A stretch of 64,000 nt of DNA from Orientallactaga sibirica (taxonomy: Eukaryota > Chordata > Mammalia > Rodentia > Dipodidae), in assembly GCA_036365145.1 (NCBI GenBank), contig JAEOAD010000024.1, positions 9,012,001-9,076,000 of the forward strand. The letters are read 5' to 3'. The notes beneath the pieces were generated by a model that was given only the letters and a program-made list of their open reading frames with translations, was not told the origin of the DNA and searched no databases. Made by a program: the position numbers and the translations under genes. Shown here one piece after another: positions 59,145-64,000 of this stretch (position 1 is the stretch's first letter; every line of letters starts with the position of its first letter).

Positions 59145-61215
59145 TGAAATATTTACAGTGGTGGCATAGATGAAGTGTGCTGCCTAGCAACACTCTTCCA
59201 CATATACCTTGTGTTGCTTAGCAGCAAACTTTCAATATAGTGTTGTTCTGACTTGATCTAAGATTAGTCTTCCCTGTGTTGAGAAGTTTGGGGCAACTAC
59301 ACAGGGATTACAGTGGGACTGGAGGGCACAGCATGCAGATGGACCTAGTTTTCTTAGTTTCTATTCTGAAGGTTGTCCTTTTGAATGTATTCGCTTTATA
59401 TTCCCGGGTTCTCAGGATGAGGTTTTCAATAAAAATCTTATTTCTTTCAAGATACCATATTATTTTATTGATCATCATTATGAGAGGTAAGATATGAGTC
59501 TAAAATCAATATTCAAAGAGATAAAGGTAAATCATCATTCTATCCTTTATCTAAACTTCTACACCATACATTTTCAAAATAACAATTAATTATAGTGTTA
59601 AACTAAATCCATTAACTGTGCATTATTGTCAAGACAACAGGAATCAGCCATCCATTCATCATGATTCACCAGTTTGTCTTTGGTTTCCTATCAATTTTCA
59701 TACACTAATGGAATTTTCTGACCTTCAGTAGCATTGAAAAAATTTCCAAAAAGATCAAGTGCTAATATTTTTTGGAGATAATATTTCCTAAAAATACAGC
59801 CATCAATGCACTACTACTATGGCTAACCTAACAAAACCCACCATAAAATTAAAGTACTTAGGATATTTACGGGAAAAAATATTCTCCGAATAAAAATAGA
59901 TGCTTAGAATACATAACTTAGAGATTGCTTGCTCAATTCCATTTATTATTTAGCCTTCAAAGCTAATCAAATGAGATTACATCATTTTAAAATATTAAAG
60001 TAGACAAAAATTACAAATTCTTGTTAATTAGGAAAGCTTTTCATAAAGATTAAAGTCCCAATTGTATATGGTGCCAAGAGCAATATCAGTCATTTAACAA
60101 GAAAGTAAACTGTTAGCTGCCAGAGGCTGGCAGAACTAAAGAACTGGGAGTTATTGCTTAATGTATATGGGAGTTTGGTTTAGAATAATTAAAAAGTTTT
60201 GGAGGTGGATGTTCGTAATGGCTACACAGCCTCATGCATATAACCAATGCCACTGAATGGTGGACTGAAAATTCCTTAAATGGCAAATCTTACATGTAAT
60301 TTACCATAATACATTTTATAAAAAACACATGCAAATGTGGTGCACATTATTTAACTATGTGAACACATATTAAGATAACTTCTGATTCTTACAGTAGAGC
60401 AAGTATTAAAAATCAATTACTAATGATTTACAGTTATGTTTAGTACTATTAAGTACTGTTATGAAAGTTCTATGTGCAATGTTCCACTTCACCCTCACAA
60501 AAACCTTAGGAATTATGATTATTTTCATACTTATTTTTTTCAAAACAGCACAGATATGCATTGGTGGGAAGTCTTGGCCCAGGTCACATAATGTGAAAGT
60601 GACAGAGTCCGGAATCTAGCTACAGAACTTAACTTCTTAACCCATGATATTCTCCTCACATGGGCATAGTTTATTCCTACTAATGGATTGTTAATCTGCA
60701 GTATTATTTTATTTATTGTAATTACTATAATATTAATATAGGGTATTAGATTATTTTCAAAAAATTTCATATAATTTCTAATCTATTTAATATGAGAGTA
60801 GGTTGCTAATTATAACAACTGCTATGTAAATGCATAATACCAATTGTATGAATATTAGATAACATTATGCATTTTTATAATAGTAACCCCATTTCTTCTG
60901 TGCAGAAAACAAGTAAATACATGTCTCATTTTATAATCTCAGAGTCATTTTATGAAATATTATATTCATTTATACCTATCTTTGTCAGCAATACATAAGA
61001 ATGTAATATTTTAATTTAGTGCATATTAATTGTTATGTTAACGTTTTCTCCCTTTGTCTTTTGTTTATCTTTTATTAGTAAACATCAGTTTTTTGGTTCA
61101 GGAAGAATAAATAGGTAGGTAAATATATCCCAATATTTTTTGTTGTGATTTTAGTTAGTGATATAATGGTCCTATACAGTGCTACATTTTAAGGTATCAC
61201 AACAAGTTATTAAGA
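59145..61215. other. AT-rich unique sequence, no gene seen
   Basis: No repeat or exon recognised. Confidence 0.4.
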
Positions 61216-61216
61216 A

Positions 61217-61392
61217 GTTTTTTTGGGAAGGGAGGGGGAGAGAACGGGCATGCCACGGCCTCTAGCCACTACAAACAAACTAGATGCCTGAGCCCCCTTG
61301 TGCATCTGGCTTATGTGGGTCCTGGAGAATTGAACCTGGGTCCTTTGGCTTTGCATGCAAACGCCTTTACTGCTAAGCCATCTCTCCAGGCC
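61217..61392 (-). mobile_element. DIP SINE, short subfamily
   Basis: Body GGCATGCCACGGCCTCTAGC, GAATTGAACCTGGGTCC, TTTGGCTTTGCATGC and head complement AAGCCATCTCTCCAGGCCC. The tail is shortened. Confidence 0.86.
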
Positions 61393-61394
61393 CA

Positions 61395-62050
61395 CACCTG
61401 GGATCTTATTCAGATGTTCCTAGGTTATCTACTTGTGAAAGATTCTTTGATTGTTATGCCAAACAATTATTAAACTTCTTGCTCTATTGTAGAACAAACA
61501 TAAATTGTTCATTCGCAGCACATCAGTAGGAGCTTTAGATGATGAACTATGTGACCTTTCTTCTTTCCACACAGTGTAAGATAGTCAACAACACATGCAA
61601 AGTAAATCACTTGTTATAAGAAAGGCTTGGTGAGCACACCAGGGAAGCAGCAGGTAAAATCTGAATTATTACGTCAATAATGCTCAGCAGTTTGATAAAT
61701 GCAAATGTAAATAAACTAATAATATTTGAGTTTTAACACATACCTAGACAATGTTGGTGCTCATGTTATTGTAACTTTACTTAAGCATGGGTATATTTGC
61801 TCAGCTTTATTAAATGCATCATATCATGCTGTTATGGACATAATTTTTCTCCATACTTGTTCTGGAAAACATTAAATTTTATAAAAATGTTAGGGCAAAG
61901 AATTGAAATTACTCAGTGTGTTATAAAAATATAAATAGATTTGATTTGACATGATTGTGTAAATACTGCAGAAAGTTTGGGGAATTTCCAGATGCTAGTT
62001 AAATGTCAATCATACTGATTTTAGTGCTACTTGTTCAATGAAGCCTCTAT
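61395..62050. other. AT-rich unique sequence, no gene seen
   Basis: No repeat or exon recognised. Confidence 0.4.
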
Positions 62051-62063
62051 AATTTCCTACATT

Positions 62064-62304
62064 TATTTTTATTTTTATTTTTGAGAGAGACAGAGAGAGA
62101 CAGATAGAGACAGATAGAGAATGGGCACGCTAGGGCCTCTCAGTATCTCTGAACAAATTCCAGATGTGTGTGCCCTTGTGGGCAAGTGAGGCATTGCACC
62201 TTGCATCATTTTACGTCCGGCTAAACGTGGGGCCTGGAGAATCAAACTGGCGTTCTTAGGTTTGGCAGGTAGGCACCTTAACCACTAAGCCATCTCTCCA
62301 GCCC
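62064..62304 (-). mobile_element. DIP SINE, long subfamily, exact TSD
   Basis: Tail ATTTTTATTTTTATTTTTG, GACAGAGA tract, long-form body AAGTGAGGCATTGCACC and GGCTAAACGTGGGGCCTGG, head complement CCATCTCTCCAGCCC. Exact AATTTCCTACATT at 62,051-62,063 and 62,305-62,317. Confidence 0.93.
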
Positions 62305-62319
62305 AATTTCCTACATTCT

Positions 62320-62865
62320 TGTTCATTATTTATCATAATACCATATTTATTCCACAAAACATTTCAATGCTTGATAAGATCATATTTGCTTACCCATTTT
62401 GTCTGTCTCATGCTCTAATGTAAATTTTACACACATGTAATATGTTGTTTCTAATTCCGGCTACTGTATCCTGATTCAGAAGAATATATATCTATGCATT
62501 TAGTAAATTTACAATAAACATATATATAAATGAATAAAATAAAGAATATTTTCACTCCCATTATTCATTTTTCCTGTTCTTAATTTTATATTAAAATTAC
62601 ACAAGCATGGTAAGATATCGTAGTAAGCATTGACTTTGAAACTTCATTTCTATTTTTATATTAATTTTCAAATCTGAAGTGTAATGAACAATTTTAGATG
62701 CAAAATTTGAAAACCAATTACCTATTTTAAATCCAATTGCTTTTAAGCGAAAATTGTTTAATAGTTTATAAAGGATTTCAAAATGCTAACATTCTCTTAA
62801 GGCTGTAACACTGAATAATCTTAGTTATATGTTTTATGAGCAAGAATTGAAGAGATTGAGTCACT
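62320..62865. other. AT-rich unique sequence, no gene seen
   Basis: No repeat or exon recognised. Confidence 0.4.
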
Positions 62866-62869
62866 GTGG

Positions 62870-63193
62870 TGGTATGGATAAGAAATCACCCATAGACTCA
62901 TATGCTTTGAATGTTTGGTCCCCAAGTGGTGACATGTAAGGAGTTGGAGCCTTGCTGGAGGTGATGAATTGCTGGGGCCAGGATTAGGGGAGTTATAGCC
63001 CAGTTCCCTTTGCCGGAGGCTATCTCACTTTTGTTGTTGTTTGCCATATGTGATGTCTATCCTCTGCTCTACCATCCTGTCTCTGCCATATTGACATTTT
63101 CCCTGAACACTGCAAGCCAAAATAAACCCTATTCTCCCATCAGCTGCTTTTCAGCAGGTATTTTTTCCCTGAAATAAAAACTTAACTACGATA
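62870..63193 (+). mobile_element. MaLR-type LTR, sense
   Basis: GTGGTATGGATAAGAAATCA, GACTCATATGCTTTGAATG, TTTGGTCCCCAAGTGGTGAC, GGAGTTGGAGCCTTGCTGG, then the MaLR-typical AAGCCAAAATAAACCC (AATAAA signal) and CAGCAGGTATTTTTTCCC. A solo LTR. Confidence 0.72.
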
Positions 63194-63208
63194 TGCATTT
63201 TGCTTTTA

Positions 63209-63491
63209 AATTTTTTAAAATTATTTTTTATTTAGTTTTGGAGAGAGAGACAGAGAGAGATAGACAGAGAGGGAGAGGGAGACAGAATTGGGCGTGACAG
63301 CAGTCTCTCAGCTGCTGTGAAAGAAATCCAGATGCGTACGCCCCCTTGTGGGCAAGTGCAGCATTGCGCCCTTGCCTCACTTTGCATCTGGCTAAACGTG
63401 GGACCTGGAGATTGGAACCACTGGACATTGGAACCAGCATTCTTAGGCTTAGCAGGCAGGCACCTTAGCCGCTAAGCCATCTCTCCAGCCC
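63209..63491 (-). mobile_element. DIP SINE, long subfamily, TSD
   Basis: T-rich tail, GACAGAGA tract, long-form body GTGCAGCATTGCGCCC. Duplicated GGAGATTGGAACC/GGACATTGGAACC near 63,408-63,435 and head complement CCATCTCTCCAGCCC. The flanks TGCATTTTGCTTTTA (63,194-63,208) and TGCACTTTGCTTTTA (63,492-63,506) differ at one base. Confidence 0.93.
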
Positions 63492-63529
63492 TGCACTTTG
63501 CTTTTATGGAGACAAATATAACTATTTTA

Positions 63530-63700
63530 TTATTATTATTATTATTATTATTTTTTTGGTTTTTTCGAGGTAGGGTCTCACTCTAGCCCAGGCTGTCCTG
63601 GAATTCACTCTGTAGTCTCAGGGTGGCCTCGAACTCATGGAGATCCTCCTACCTCTGCCTCCCGAGTGCTGGGATTAAAGGCGTGCGCCACCACGCCCGG
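63530..63700 (-). mobile_element. Young B1 SINE with exact 17-bp TSD
   Basis: (TTA)n and poly-T tail, CGAGGTAGGGTCTCACTC, CTCTGTAGTCTCAGGGTGG, GAGTGCTGGGATTAAAGGCG, CCACCACGCCCGG. Several CpGs remain. Exact duplication CAAATATAACTATTTTA at 63,513-63,529 and 63,701-63,717. Confidence 0.95.
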
Positions 63701-63717
63701 CAAATATAACTATTTTA

Positions 63718-64000
63718 AAAACATGTAGAATAAAAGCAAAATTGTAAAGTAATAGTAGGTATTGATTTAACAGTTTTAAGAATAAAATTGTTTTTAAAAC
63801 TTTTGTAAATTTTATTTACATTTGTATACCTAAATTAGGAAACAATACTGACTTATTTTACCACTTATGCTAAGGGAAATAAATATAAAATGTGTCACCT
63901 TAGACCCCATTGTCAAGGTTCACCCATATCTAATTTTATAAAAATTCAGAGTAGTAAGGTACATATGGAATTGTATTTGCAAAAATGAGGAAATGTTTTA
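63718..64000. other. AT-rich unique sequence to window end
   Basis: Nothing recognisable. Confidence 0.4.

Overview
This window is mammalian nuclear DNA, most likely from a dipodoid rodent (a jerboa or relative). It is AT-rich and I found no protein-coding exon, CpG island or structural RNA gene in it. The organism call rests on the repeats. About twenty copies belong to a tRNA-headed SINE (consensus head GGCTGGAGAGATGGCTTAGC, CT-rich then A-rich tail). I recognise it as the DIP family, the dipodid member of the B2 superfamily. It occurs beside B1 monomers, a B4-like B1+ID composite, B2/B3-like SINEs, rodent-type LINE-1 3' ends and ERVL/MaLR LTR elements. The species cannot be fixed from sequence reading alone.

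Layout. 1-10,300 is mostly unique AT-rich DNA with a DIP, three other SINEs, an antisense MaLR LTR, a (TG)n tract and a tiny LINE-1 insertion of only 40 bp. 10,313-14,165 is a SINE cluster with three successive insertions sharing one target motif, plus an antisense ERV LTR candidate. 16-31 kb holds several LINE-1 3' regions of two subfamilies, X (3' end ...AAATCAGAATAATAT) and Y (3' end ...GTTGTCAATAAA), including a 2.4 kb element with the layout of a twin-priming inversion. 31-36 kb contains the longest repeat-poor stretch. 36.3-42 kb is a pile-up of LTR, LINE-1, DIP and two oppositely oriented MaLR remnants. 48.8-51.8 kb is an antisense MaLR proviral remnant with both LTRs. Its 3' LTR is split by a younger solo LTR with an exact 5-bp target duplication. 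51.83-52.12 kb is a probable processed pseudogene. 54.95-58.1 kb is one LINE-1 interrupted by an oppositely oriented LINE-1 of the same subfamily, leaving arms of about 1.1 kb that form a large inverted repeat. The end of the window carries a closely packed LTR, DIP and B1.

No genes work together here. The sequence is best read as intergenic or deep-intronic DNA shaped by retrotransposition. Boundaries come from reading the sequence, so most repeat ends are good to about 10-20 bp. Where target-site duplications (TSDs) are given they were read directly. Repeat family names come from remembered consensus features, not from a database search.
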